Under the pieces are notes generated by a model. That model saw nothing but the letters and a program-made list of their open reading frames with translations. It was not told the origin of the DNA and made no database searches. A stretch of 64,000 bases of DNA, from NCBI RefSeq assembly GCF_900205965.1, contig NZ_OAOF01000003.1:1-64000 (forward strand), written 5' to 3'. Source of the DNA: Lacrimispora amygdalina (lineage in GTDB: Bacteria > Bacillota > Clostridia > Lachnospirales > Lachnospiraceae). Shown piece by piece: positions 26,963-35,460 of this stretch (within the stretch, counting starts at the first letter, position 1; each line of letters opens with the position of its first letter). The translations under genes were made by a program, and so were the position numbers.

Positions 26963-27591
26963 TGAAATTCATTACCGAAGAAGATTTGAGAATTTTATTC
27001 AGAAGAGAACCCTTTGCCTCTTACGACCTTCCTGCACAGGCAAAGCTTACACCAGGAGCGCGACAGTTCCTGTTAGACAAAAAGATATCATTTTGCGATG
27101 ATCCCCTGACGGCAAAACGCAAACTGACAAAACCTGCAGAAGTAATTGCAGAGACACCAGTTACAGTCACAGTTACAGAGCCTGCGCCGGATTGTTTCTT
27201 ATTAAAACTGGAAACCTTAAAGGCACAGTTTCTGGAAGCCGGAATTTCCTTATTAGACAGGGACGTGCTGTTAGCAGAGCAGGTATTTGATTTAGAGCGG
27301 AAGTTATCTTTCGTGGGGAAAGGTGCTTCAGGCGACATAAATCAATTTGAGTCCTGCACCGGATTTAATAAGGAAAACCAAAACGAACCATACTCTGACT
27401 GTTTTGAGATTACCGGCTTTCATGCCCAGTCCGAAAAAGGAAGAGAAATAGTCCTGTTACACCGTCTGCGCTGCTGCGTAAGAGAACTTGTGGCAGAAGC
27501 AGGAGAAAAAAATTTATACCCGGTTATTAACCGCTTATCCCAGATGATCTGCCTGTTGTATGGAGGAAACACATGTCAAAGAAAGAAATAA
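26962..27591 (+). CDS. EutT-like protein, probably without adenosyltransferase activity
   Basis: A 209-residue protein whose N-terminus (FITEEDLRILFRREPF, then LTPGARQFL) matches the start of EutT, the ethanolamine-locus cobalamin adenosyltransferase. The His/CysCys metal site expected in EutT is not visible at its usual place; Cys residues occur instead in FESCTG and HRLRCCVREL. The choline pathway needs no B12, so the enzyme may have been repurposed. It overlaps eutJ by 19 bases. Confidence 0.75.
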   Translation: MKFITEEDLRILFRREPFASYDLPAQAKLTPGARQFLLDKKISFCDDPLTAKRKLTKPAEVIAETPVTVTVTEPAPDCFLLKLETLKAQFLEAGISLLDRDVLLAEQVFDLERKLSFVGKGASGDINQFESCTGFNKENQNEPYSDCFEITGFHAQSEKGREIVLLHRLRCCVRELVAEAGEKNLYPVINRLSQMICLLYGGNTCQRKK

Positions 27592-28418
27592 CATTTGATA
27601 GCTGTAACGAACTGGTAAGCCAGTTTGAAGCAGTGGTAAAAAATCCTGTCAGAGAACGTTCCTCCGTTTATTATACGGGGGTGGATTTAGGAACAGCGTG
27701 CGTGGTACTGGCTGTACTTGATGAGAATTTCAGGCCAGTGGCCGGCGCTTACCGATATGCGGATGTGGTCCGTGACGGAATGGTAGTTGATTACATCGGC
27801 GCCATTCGGATCGTTCGTGAGTTAAAGGCAGAACTGGAGGAAAAACTTAATACGGAACTGCTTTATGCAGCTGCAGCCATTCCTCCGGGAACCGATTCAC
27901 TGGACGGAGGCGCAATCAAGAATGTGGTACAGGGAGCCGGATTTGAAATCACTGCCCTTCTTGATGAACCAACAGCAGCAAACGCAGTACTAAAAATACA
28001 AAACGGCGCAGTGGTGGATATCGGCGGCGGAACCACTGGAATTTCTATTTTAAAAGATGGAAAAGTAGTTTACGTAGCTGATGAGCCCACGGGAGGAACT
28101 CATTTTTCCCTGGTTGTATCCGGAGCTTATAACCTCTCTTTTTCAGAAGCAGAGCTTTATAAGCGAAAAGAAGAAAACCACAAAGAGCTTCTTCCGGTAT
28201 TAAAGCCGGTAATTGAAAAGGTAGCCTCCATTATTAACCGCCACATCAAAGGATATGACGTAGATGAGATTTACTTAGTAGGCGGTACCTGCTGTCTTGC
28301 AGGAATCGAAACAATTATTGAGAAGCAGACTGGGATCCATACACGAAAACCGGACAACCCCATGTTTGTAACTCCTCTGGGAATCGCATTCTCCTGTACT
28401 CAGGAGGAAATGGATTAA
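27573..28418 (+). CDS. eutJ: EutJ-type ATPase of the actin/Hsp70 fold
   Basis: A 281-residue EutJ. Phosphate-binding loops of the ASKHA fold are visible: YTGVDLGTACVVLAVLD, VVDIGGGTTGISIL and EIYLVGGTCCLAGIE. EutJ is thought to be a chaperone or reactivase in microcompartment loci. Its client in a B12-free pathway is unclear. Overlap with the upstream gene supports co-translation. Confidence 0.9.
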   Translation: MSKKEITFDSCNELVSQFEAVVKNPVRERSSVYYTGVDLGTACVVLAVLDENFRPVAGAYRYADVVRDGMVVDYIGAIRIVRELKAELEEKLNTELLYAAAAIPPGTDSLDGGAIKNVVQGAGFEITALLDEPTAANAVLKIQNGAVVDIGGGTTGISILKDGKVVYVADEPTGGTHFSLVVSGAYNLSFSEAELYKRKEENHKELLPVLKPVIEKVASIINRHIKGYDVDEIYLVGGTCCLAGIETIIEKQTGIHTRKPDNPMFVTPLGIAFSCTQEEMD

Positions 28419-28432
28419 AAGGAAGTGGACGT

Positions 28433-28738
28433 ATGGAATATCGGATTATTAAATCGCCGTCACCTGGAACCATTGATATTTTAAACCGCAGAAAAGGCTC
28501 AGGAGCTTCCACTCCTATCGGAAAGGTGGATGCCATCGGTCTCGTTCAGGGACGGATTATCGAAATGGTATGTGCCGCCGATGTGGCAGAAAAAGCCGTG
28601 GGTGTTACAGTAGAAGATATCAAGGGTAGCTGCCCACAGAACATGATCATGCTAGCGATTTTTGGAGATACGGCATCGGTAGAGGCAGCGATGGAAGAAA
28701 TCAGGCTAAGAGAGAAGAGAGGCGGGATAGAATGGTAG
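28433..28738 (+). CDS. BMC shell protein with Cys in the pore loop (GrpU-like)
   Basis: A 101-residue BMC-domain protein with an unusual N-terminal arm, YRIIKSPSPGTIDILNRRKG, before the domain. Aligned with the standard shell proteins here, GSCPQNM takes the place of the pore loop FVGGGLV, placing a Cys at the six-fold pore; a second Cys is in MVCAADVAE. This resembles GrpU-type proteins of glycyl radical microcompartments, which were reported to bind an iron-sulfur cluster at the pore. Cluster binding here is inferred. It overlaps eutN by seven bases. Confidence 0.8.
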   Translation: MEYRIIKSPSPGTIDILNRRKGSGASTPIGKVDAIGLVQGRIIEMVCAADVAEKAVGVTVEDIKGSCPQNMIMLAIFGDTASVEAAMEEIRLREKRGGIEW

Positions 28739-28995
28739 CAGCAAGACTGATTGACAATATCTGGGCGACCAGAAAGGCAGAGTCTTTAAATGGTTATAAG
28801 TTTATGCTTGCCGAGATCATTGGTGGTACACGGGAAGGTGAACGGCTGATTGTAGCAGACATCATCAGCGCCGGAATCGGTGACCGCGTGATCATTTCCA
28901 CCGGCTCTTCAGCCAGACGCATGCTGGGAAACGATGAGATTCCCGTTGATGCCGTAGTAATTGGGATTATTGATGAAGACTGCCAGTTTATATAG
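28732..28995 (+). CDS. eutN: EutN/CcmL pentameric vertex protein
   Basis: An 87-residue BMC-P protein that caps the vertices of the shell. Family marks are ARLIDNIWATRKAESLNGYK and the C-terminal VDAVVIGIIDE. It is the only vertex protein in the locus. Its ATG lies within the end of the preceding gene (ATGGTAG). Confidence 0.95.
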   Translation: MVAARLIDNIWATRKAESLNGYKFMLAEIIGGTREGERLIVADIISAGIGDRVIISTGSSARRMLGNDEIPVDAVVIGIIDEDCQFI

Positions 28996-29010
28996 AAGGG
29001 AAGTGATCAT

Positions 29011-29640
29011 ATGAAGCAGTTGATATGCGCAAAAGACGTGGAAACATTGCATGCAGAAGGCAAGAGTGTATTTCACGTAGAGAGCGGAAGCATTATCACA
29101 CCGTCAGCAAAGGATGCAGCAGATGCTTACGGAATCACCTTCTGCGACAAAGCAGAAGAGAAGGCAGAAGCGAAAGGAGCGTTTGCAGGAATGGATATTG
29201 ACAGCGAGAAAATTTATATGGTACTGAAGGCTCTCATGGAAAAGGGAATGTTAAATGACATTTTAAAACCATATGAGTCAGAAAGCCATGGCAACGGTTT
29301 AAAGGTTGTTCGCGGCAGCTCTGTAAAGATGGATGTATTCGATACAGGTGATCCAAATGTAAAAGCTTATTATCAGGAGCTTGTAAGCAAAGAAGAGTCA
29401 AAAATGAGCGCTGGTTTCCTGGTAATTGACCATTCTGAATTTGAGTGGGAACTGACCTATGAAGAAATCGACTATGTAATCGAAGGAACCTTAACTGTGA
29501 CCATTGACGGAAAGACCTTTACGGCAAAAGCCGGAGATGTGCTCTTTGTACCGTCAGGATCAAAGGTAATCTGGGGTTCTCCGGACAAGGCAAGAGTATT
29601 CTACTCAACCTATCCGGCTAACTGGGCTGACTTGGTTTAA
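29011..29640 (+). CDS. eutQ: EutQ-type cupin, probable acetate kinase
   Basis: A 209-residue protein with a divergent N-terminal half (SIITPSAKDAADAYGITFCD) and a C-terminal cupin barrel (EWELTYEEIDYVIEGTLTV, KAGDVLFVPSGSKV). EutQ has been shown elsewhere to have acetate kinase activity. It would convert PduL-made acetyl-phosphate to acetate and ATP. No ackA lies in the locus, which supports that role. Confidence 0.92.
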   Translation: MKQLICAKDVETLHAEGKSVFHVESGSIITPSAKDAADAYGITFCDKAEEKAEAKGAFAGMDIDSEKIYMVLKALMEKGMLNDILKPYESESHGNGLKVVRGSSVKMDVFDTGDPNVKAYYQELVSKEESKMSAGFLVIDHSEFEWELTYEEIDYVIEGTLTVTIDGKTFTAKAGDVLFVPSGSKVIWGSPDKARVFYSTYPANWADLV

Positions 29641-29651
29641 GGAGGTAAATG

Positions 29652-30260
29652 ATGCAGGCACTTGGCTTTATAGAAACAAAAGGTGTGCTGGTGGCAATTG
29701 AAGCTGCCGATGCCATGTTAAAGGCAGCGGATGTGTCTCTGGTAGAGAAAACCAAAGTTGGCGGAGGTCTCATTACTGTTACGGTGACCGGCGATGTGGC
29801 GGCAGTGAAGGCAGCGGTTGAGGCCGGAGCGGCGGCAGTGGAGCGAATTAACAGTGCCGCATTAATCACACGCCATGTGATTCCAAGGCCTCATGAGGAA
29901 CTTGCAGCTGTCATCGGCGGCAACACTCCGGATGAACCCGATCCTGTACCGGAGGTTACAGAGGAACCGGCAGCCGAACCAGGGAAAGAGACAGTTGAAT
30001 TATCTGCCCAGATCACAGAAGAAGAACCAGTCTCAGAGACAGAACTGGTGGATACCATAAAGAGAGAAACCATTGATCTGTGGATGCACCAGGACGGTCT
30101 TGCTGAGACCATGAAGATACTTGAAGATATGAAGGTAACAGAGCTTAGGACGCTTGCCCGGGAGTATCCCGAATTCAGCATAGCTGGAAGAGAGATTTCA
30201 AAGGCAAATAAAACCCTGCTGCTGGAAGAATTCAGGAAGTATTACGGACAAAATGATTAA
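29652..30260 (+). CDS. BMC shell protein with acidic linker and SAP-like tail
   Basis: A 202-residue protein. Residues 1-90 are a BMC-H domain (GFIETKGVLVAIEAADAM; pore loop VGGGL). About 50 residues of Pro/Glu-rich linker follow (DEPDPVPEVTEEPAAEP). The last 40 residues, VTELRTLAREYPEF and GREISKANKTLLLEEFRK, have the helix-extension-helix pattern of SAP/Rho-N domains that bind nucleic acids. EutK has an analogous tail with a different fold. Two Met codons lie in a row; the second gives the usual N-terminus. Confidence 0.88.
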   Translation: MQALGFIETKGVLVAIEAADAMLKAADVSLVEKTKVGGGLITVTVTGDVAAVKAAVEAGAAAVERINSAALITRHVIPRPHEELAAVIGGNTPDEPDPVPEVTEEPAAEPGKETVELSAQITEEEPVSETELVDTIKRETIDLWMHQDGLAETMKILEDMKVTELRTLAREYPEFSIAGREISKANKTLLLEEFRKYYGQND

Positions 30261-30286
30261 GATTTTTAGAAGAGGAGATACGGAAC

Positions 30287-31837
30287 ATGGAAAATTTTGA
30301 TTATGATTTGCGTTCCATCCAGGAAGCAAGGGATTTAGCCAGAAACGGCGAAGCGGCAGCAAAGAAAATTGCAGGATATACGGCAGAACAGATTGATGTC
30401 ATTTTAAGAAGTATGGCAAAGGCAGGCGAGGAGCACTCCCTGTGTCTGGCTCAGATGGCTGTTGAAGAAACAGGATTCGGTAAAGTGATGGATAAAGCTT
30501 ATAAGAACCATGCAGCTTCCACACTTTTATATGAAGAGATCAAGGACATGAAGACAAGAGGAATTCTTTGTGAAGATACCGCAAAGCAGACCTTTGACGT
30601 AGCAGAGCCGGTAGGACTTGTAATGGGTATCGTACCTTCTACAAACCCAACTTCCACGGTATTCTTCAAATCCATGATCGCAATTAAATCAGGAAATGCA
30701 ATCGTATTTTCCCCACATCCATCTGCAGCAAAATGTACTCAGAAGGCAGCAGAAGTTATGCGTGAAGCTGCAATGGCTGCTGGTGCACCAGAAGGAATTA
30801 TCGGCTGTGTGACCATGCCTTCCATGGGATCAACCAATGAGCTGATGAAATGTAAGGAAGTTTCTTTAATCATCGCAACAGGCGGTCCTGGTATGGTAAA
30901 AGCTGCTTACAGTGCAGGAAAACCAGCAATCGGCGTAGGCGCAGGAAACTCTCCGGCATACATCGAAAAGACAGCTGATGTAAAACATGCAGTAAGAACC
31001 ATTATGGCCAGCAAGACATTTGACTACGGCACCATCTGTGCTTCCGAGCAGTCCATCATCTGCGAAGAGAGCAATCATGCAGAAGTTGTAGCAGAGTTAA
31101 AGAGCCAGGGCGGCTACTTCATGACAAAAGAAGAAACCGACAAGGTCTGCAATCTGTTATTCAAAAACGGTCATAACATGAACGCGAAATTTGTAGGACG
31201 TTCTCCCCAGGTGATTGCTGCAGCTGCTGGCATTACCATTCCGGAAGGCATAAAAGTGTTAATCGGCAAACAGGAAGGCGTAGGCGAAGGATACCCATTA
31301 TCCTACGAAAAACTGACAACAGTTCTTGGTTTCTATACCGTTAAGGACTGGGAAGAAGCATGTGGTTTAAGCTACCGTCTGTTACAGAACGGTATCGGTC
31401 ATACCATGAGCATTCATACTCAGGACAGAGATATGGTATTAAAATTTGCAGCAAAACCAGCTTCCAGAATTCTTGTAAACACAGGCGGAAGCCAGGGCGG
31501 AACGGGAATCAGCACAGGTCTTCCAATTGCCTTCACATTAGGCTGTGGAACCTGCGGCGGAAGCTCCGTTTCTGAAAACGTAAGCCCGAAACATTTGCTG
31601 AACGTTAAGACAGTAGCATTCGGCTTAAAAGACTGCGCAACCATTGTAGATGATGACCCAACTTTCATGTGGAAAGAGAAATCACAGGCATCCTCCTGCT
31701 TAAGTCCTGCTGAGCTTGTTGCTTCTTTCGAGAAGAAGGAAAGCGCTCCGGCAGCTTCCTGTCAGAGTAACTGCGATGACAATGACAAGCTTGCAGCTCT
31801 TGTAAAGGAAATCGTTCTGGCTATGAAAGGCCAGTAA
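30287..31837 (+). CDS. cutF: CoA-acylating acetaldehyde dehydrogenase, active form
   Basis: A 516-residue EutE/PduP-type aldehyde dehydrogenase with catalytic Cys251 in [11 protein letters not shown]. It converts acetaldehyde from CutC to acetyl-CoA with NAD. The C-terminus has a Ser/Ala linker and a short amphipathic helix ([18 protein letters not shown]), the usual shell-targeting peptide. It is a paralogue of the Ser251 protein at 19936-21420. The symbol follows usage in other choline loci. Confidence 0.93.
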   Translation: MENFDYDLRSIQEARDLARNGEAAAKKIAGYTAEQIDVILRSMAKAGEEHSLCLAQMAVEETGFGKVMDKAYKNHAASTLLYEEIKDMKTRGILCEDTAKQTFDVAEPVGLVMGIVPSTNPTSTVFFKSMIAIKSGNAIVFSPHPSAAKCTQKAAEVMREAAMAAGAPEGIIGCVTMPSMGSTNELMKCKEVSLIIATGGPGMVKAAYSAGKPAIGVGAGNSPAYIEKTADVKHAVRTIMASKTFDYGTICASEQSIICEESNHAEVVAELKSQGGYFMTKEETDKVCNLLFKNGHNMNAKFVGRSPQVIAAAAGITIPEGIKVLIGKQEGVGEGYPLSYEKLTTVLGFYTVKDWEEACGLSYRLLQNGIGHTMSIHTQDRDMVLKFAAKPASRILVNTGGSQGGTGISTGLPIAFTLGCGTCGGSSVSENVSPKHLLNVKTVAFGLKDCATIVDDDPTFMWKEKSQASSCLSPAELVASFEKKESAPAASCQSNCDDNDKLAALVKEIVLAMKGQ

Positions 31838-31862
31838 TCAGAACTGAAAAAGGAGAATAGCA

Positions 31863-32498
31863 ATGGATAAGTATGAAGCGGTAATCAAGCTCTTAATGGA
31901 TGCGGTTAAATCAGAATCCGGCAGTGATGAGCTGACGATTCCGGTAGGCGTATCCAACCGCCATGTGCATTTGTCTCAGGAAGATTTAGATACTCTGTTT
32001 GGAAAAGGCTATGAGCTGACCAACATGAAAGAGTTATCCCAGCCCGGACAGTATGCATGCAAGGAAATGGTAACAGTATGCGGTCCCAAGGGAGCTATTG
32101 AGAAAGTCCGCATTTTAGGACCGGTAAGAAAGCAGACCCAGGTAGAAATCCTGGCTGCCGACTGCTTTAAGCTTGGCAGAAATACAACACCAAAAATGTC
32201 CGGAGAACTGGCAGGAACACCAGGAATTACACTGGTAGGACCAAAAGGCACCGTAGAAACAAAAGAGGGTTTGATCATTGCCCAGAGACATATTCACATG
32301 TCGCCGTCTGACGCTTTGAAATTCGGCGTACATGACGGTGAAACAGTTAAAATTGAGACAGAGGGCATCCGTGGAGGCATCTTTAACAACGTGGCAATCC
32401 GCGTAACAGAGACTTCTGCATTAGAATGCCACTTGGATACGGAAGAAGCCAATGCTATGGGACTGTCCGGTACATCTAAGATTACAATTGTTAAATAA
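31863..32498 (+). CDS. pduL: PduL-type phosphotransacylase
   Basis: A 211-residue phosphate acyltransferase that converts acetyl-CoA to acetyl-phosphate and recycles CoA within the shell. The two PduL zinc-binding regions are visible: [17 protein letters not shown] and [16 protein letters not shown]. The N-terminus ([17 protein letters not shown]) is an amphipathic helix, a likely encapsulation peptide. The gene is near the end of the operon. Confidence 0.95.
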   Translation: MDKYEAVIKLLMDAVKSESGSDELTIPVGVSNRHVHLSQEDLDTLFGKGYELTNMKELSQPGQYACKEMVTVCGPKGAIEKVRILGPVRKQTQVEILAADCFKLGRNTTPKMSGELAGTPGITLVGPKGTVETKEGLIIAQRHIHMSPSDALKFGVHDGETVKIETEGIRGGIFNNVAIRVTETSALECHLDTEEANAMGLSGTSKITIVK

Positions 32499-32542
32499 GG
32501 GAACTATTAAAATTTATTATAAAAACCCAGGAGGATATAAAA

Positions 32543-32827
32543 ATGAAATATGATGCATTAGGTATGATCGAGACAAAAGGTTTAATTGGATCCATCGAAG
32601 CAGCAGACGCTATGGTTAAGGCAGCTAACGTAACTTTAATTGGTAAAGAATTCGTAGGCGGCGGTCTTGTTACTGTTATGGTAAGAGGCGATGTAGGAGC
32701 TGTTAAGGCAGCAACTGATGCAGGTGCAGCAGCAGCTCAGCGTGTAGGAGAACTGGTATCCGTACATGTAATTCCCCGTCCGCATGCTGAAGTTGAAACA
32801 ATTCTTCCGGCAGCAAAAGAAATTTAA
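32543..32827 (+). CDS. BMC-H shell protein, near-identical second copy
   Basis: A 94-residue shell protein that matches the one at 17684-17974 at 88 of the first 89 residues (Ile33 for Val33), with a shorter tail (AAKEI). The DNA differs at many synonymous sites, so this is not a recent copy. It is the last gene of the operon, ahead of a strong terminator, with its own AGGAGG site. Confidence 0.96.
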   Translation: MKYDALGMIETKGLIGSIEAADAMVKAANVTLIGKEFVGGGLVTVMVRGDVGAVKAATDAGAAAAQRVGELVSVHVIPRPHAEVETILPAAKEI

Positions 32828-32840
32828 TCTCAAAGATAAG

Positions 32841-32888
32841 AATGCCTGGTTCTCTCCGGTTTTTTTCGGTAAAGAGCCAGGCATTTTG
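32841..32888 (+). terminator. Terminator of the choline shell operon
   Basis: AATGCCTGGTTCTCTCCG pairs with CGGTAAAGAGCCAGGCATT and is followed by TTT. It lies 14 bases after the last shell gene. Confidence 0.88.
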
Positions 32889-32972
32889 CAATTTCCAGAT
32901 GGATTATGTAGAATAATTATGTTTTTTGTTGGTTACAAATATTAAGGGTTTTCTCTGTAATGTTAATGTACA

Positions 32973-33013
32973 ATTACTCGTTTTTTATACATGTTCTATA
33001 AAAAACGAGTAAT
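32973..33013. repeat. Perfect 17-bp inverted repeat before the ATP synthase promoter
   Basis: ATTACTCGTTTTTTATA at 32973-32989 is repeated in exact reverse complement at 32997-33013 around a 7-base loop. It ends 14 bases upstream of the -35 box of the atp promoter. It could be an operator or a transcript-end structure; nothing in it codes for protein. Confidence 0.7.
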
Positions 33014-33027
33014 ATTTCCGTATATAA

Positions 33028-33056
33028 TAGACAAAACAAATTTTATTATGTATAAT
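33028..33056 (+). promoter_or_regulatory. Promoter of the ATP synthase operon
   Basis: TAGACA (33028-33033), 17 bases, TATAAT (33051-33056). The first gene starts at 33096, so the leader is about 33 bases. A second TATAAT at 33023-33028 lacks a -35 partner. Confidence 0.65.
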
Positions 33057-33095
33057 ACGAAGTATATGTGCAGGAGGCAGAAAGCAGGTGAATTC

Positions 33096-33431
33096 ATGCG
33101 TCATAATAAAAGTGTGATGAGGAGTCTTATGATGGTAACCCAATTGGGGTTAAACGTGATGGTGCCTGTATTTGTCTGTATTCTTGCCGGTTACTATATC
33201 GACCGGTATGCAGGAACGAAGTTGTTGCTGTTATTCATGATTCTGGGTTTTCTGGCTGGTGGATCAAACGGATACAGAGTGGCGAAATCCACATTTGCCA
33301 TCAATCAGAGACAAGACCAGGAGGAGGATAAAAAAGCGCGAATGGAGAGACAAAAAGAAGCAAGACCTATGGTGAGTAAGCCGAAGCAGCCCAGCCGTAT
33401 AAAAAAGAGCAATGAAGAGAAACTTAAATAA
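33096..33431 (+). CDS. atpZ: AtpZ-like small membrane protein
   Basis: A 111-residue protein with two membrane helices (GLNVMVPVFVCILAGYYID and LLLLFMILGFLAGGSNGY) and a basic tail, as in the AtpZ/AtpI family that precedes F-ATPase operons. AtpZ with AtpI has been linked to Mg/Ca transport or to c-ring assembly. I took ATG 33096 (site GCAGGTG); the frame stays open upstream but would overlap the promoter. Confidence 0.8.
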   Translation: MRHNKSVMRSLMMVTQLGLNVMVPVFVCILAGYYIDRYAGTKLLLLFMILGFLAGGSNGYRVAKSTFAINQRQDQEEDKKARMERQKEARPMVSKPKQPSRIKKSNEEKLK

Positions 33432-33446
33432 GCAGGAGGACTTGTA

Positions 33447-33848
33447 ATGGATAAAGAAACAAAGAATCTGATCGCTGAGGTTTCGGCAGGAATTGTTTTT
33501 TTTACGGCAGCAGCTATGCTGGTGGCACTTTTTGTGTATCCTCAGGCCTCTGTTTTTGCAGGACTGATCCTGGGAATGGTTTTGGCTCTGGTCATGTTTT
33601 TTTCCATGGCTCTGGTGCTGGATCGTTCCATGAAAAGCAAGGATCCCAGGACTGTTCAGAAATGGGGAATTATTAGCGCAGCCGTCCGTTATCTGTTGTT
33701 GATTGCCATATTGATAATTGTTATTAGTATGTTTTCAGATCGAATCAATCCGGTAGCATTAGTAACAGGAGTCCTCGGACTCAAGGTAGGAGCATTTTTA
33801 CAACCTGTCATACACAAAATCGCATTTAATAAGAAGAAAAAGGTTTAA
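33447..33848 (+). CDS. atpI: ATP synthase subunit I
   Basis: A 133-residue four-helix membrane protein of the AtpI family, placed between atpZ and atpB. AtpI helps c-ring assembly and stability in several bacteria. Charged loops contain SMKSKDPRTVQKWG. The low sequence conservation of this family makes position the main evidence. Confidence 0.8.
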   Translation: MDKETKNLIAEVSAGIVFFTAAAMLVALFVYPQASVFAGLILGMVLALVMFFSMALVLDRSMKSKDPRTVQKWGIISAAVRYLLLIAILIIVISMFSDRINPVALVTGVLGLKVGAFLQPVIHKIAFNKKKKV

Positions 33849-33895
33849 TCCCTTGCGGTAATGTGAAATATTATTAAGAAAGGAGGCTATAGCGT

Positions 33896-34597
33896 ATGGT
33901 CATTGCGAATGCCAGTAATGTGGACTTTATGATCAAAGGTGTTACAAAGTTTCACGCGTTTGGGCAGGATTTGTGGATAACCACGACAGAGATCGGTCTC
34001 AGCATAGTGACAATCGTGATTTTGATTCTTGCATTTATCACGGACCGTAAGATGAAACGGGCAACGGAAGTACCCGGAACATTTCAGAATATTATGGAAA
34101 TGGCGGTAGAGGCACTGGATCATCTGGTGAGTGGAAACATGGGTCATAATGCGAAAAAGTTTGTCAATTATATCGGAACAATATTTCTTTTTATTTTTTT
34201 CTGTAATATCAGTGGTTTATTTGGACTCAGAACCCCAACAGGAGACTTTGGTGTCACATTTATGCTCGGTGTATTCACATTCTGCATCGTTCAGTACCAG
34301 GGAATCAAAAACCACGGAATCGGGCATCTTACAAGCATGGCACAGCCATTTGCGGTATTATTCCCGATTAACTTAATCGGAGAATTTACAAACCCAATAT
34401 CCCAGGCACTCCGTTTATTTGGAAACATGATGTCAGGAGTCGTGATCATGGGATTATGGTATGGTATGATGCCAATCTTTGTAAAGATCGGTATCCCATC
34501 ATTTTTACATGTATACTTTGATTTATTTTCCGGTTGTATACAGACTTATGTATTTTGTATGCTGACCATGGTATATGTAAATGATAAGTTGGATTAA
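33896..34597 (+). CDS. atpB: ATP synthase subunit a
   Basis: A 233-residue membrane subunit forming the ion half-channels. The conserved helix with the essential Arg reads PISQALRLFGNMMSGVVI. Length and helix number are typical. It follows an AAAGGAGGC ribosome site. Confidence 0.95.
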   Translation: MVIANASNVDFMIKGVTKFHAFGQDLWITTTEIGLSIVTIVILILAFITDRKMKRATEVPGTFQNIMEMAVEALDHLVSGNMGHNAKKFVNYIGTIFLFIFFCNISGLFGLRTPTGDFGVTFMLGVFTFCIVQYQGIKNHGIGHLTSMAQPFAVLFPINLIGEFTNPISQALRLFGNMMSGVVIMGLWYGMMPIFVKIGIPSFLHVYFDLFSGCIQTYVFCMLTMVYVNDKLD

Positions 34598-34897
<300 letters not shown>

Positions 34898-34944
34898 GAA
34901 TCGGATTGGCAGGAAAATAAGAAAGAGCGAGAGGAGGCGAAACC

Positions 34945-35460
34945 TTGGACCGATTATTGGGATTTGACCCACAGCTGCTTTTCGATTCATTTATCACTGG
35001 TATTAATGTATTTATCCTGTTTTTTGCATTATCTTATAAGCTTTTTAACCCGGTACGTGATTATCTGGAAAAAAGAAAGCTTAAAATTGCAGGAGAGTTG
35101 AAAAGCGCAGCCGAAGATAAAGAAGCAGCTCATGTTATGAAGGAAGAATATGAGGCCAGACTTCTGGAAGTTAGAAAAGAGGCAGAAGAGATTCTGGAGG
35201 ATGCCAGAAAAAGAGCAAAGCAGCGTGAGGCAGAGATTATATCAGAAGCCAGGGAAGAAGCGAACCGCATTGTTATGAGAGGAAACCGGGAAGTGGAACT
35301 GGAGAGAAAGAAAGCGCTTGATGATATGAAGGAACAGATCATATCCATCGCTTCTGTCATGGCCGGCAAAGTCGTGGCAGCATCCATTGATACTTCCGTA
35401 CAGGATTCTCTGATCGATGAAACCTTGAAAGAGATGGGTGAGAGTACATGGCAAAGCTAG
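34945..35460 (+). CDS. atpF: ATP synthase subunit b
   Basis: A 171-residue subunit with one N-terminal membrane helix (FITGINVFILFFALSYKLF) and a long charged coiled coil that forms the peripheral stalk. The start is TTG at 34945 after GAGGAGGCG. It overlaps atpH by 13 bases. Confidence 0.95.
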   Translation: MDRLLGFDPQLLFDSFITGINVFILFFALSYKLFNPVRDYLEKRKLKIAGELKSAAEDKEAAHVMKEEYEARLLEVRKEAEEILEDARKRAKQREAEIISEAREEANRIVMRGNREVELERKKALDDMKEQIISIASVMAGKVVAASIDTSVQDSLIDETLKEMGESTWQS

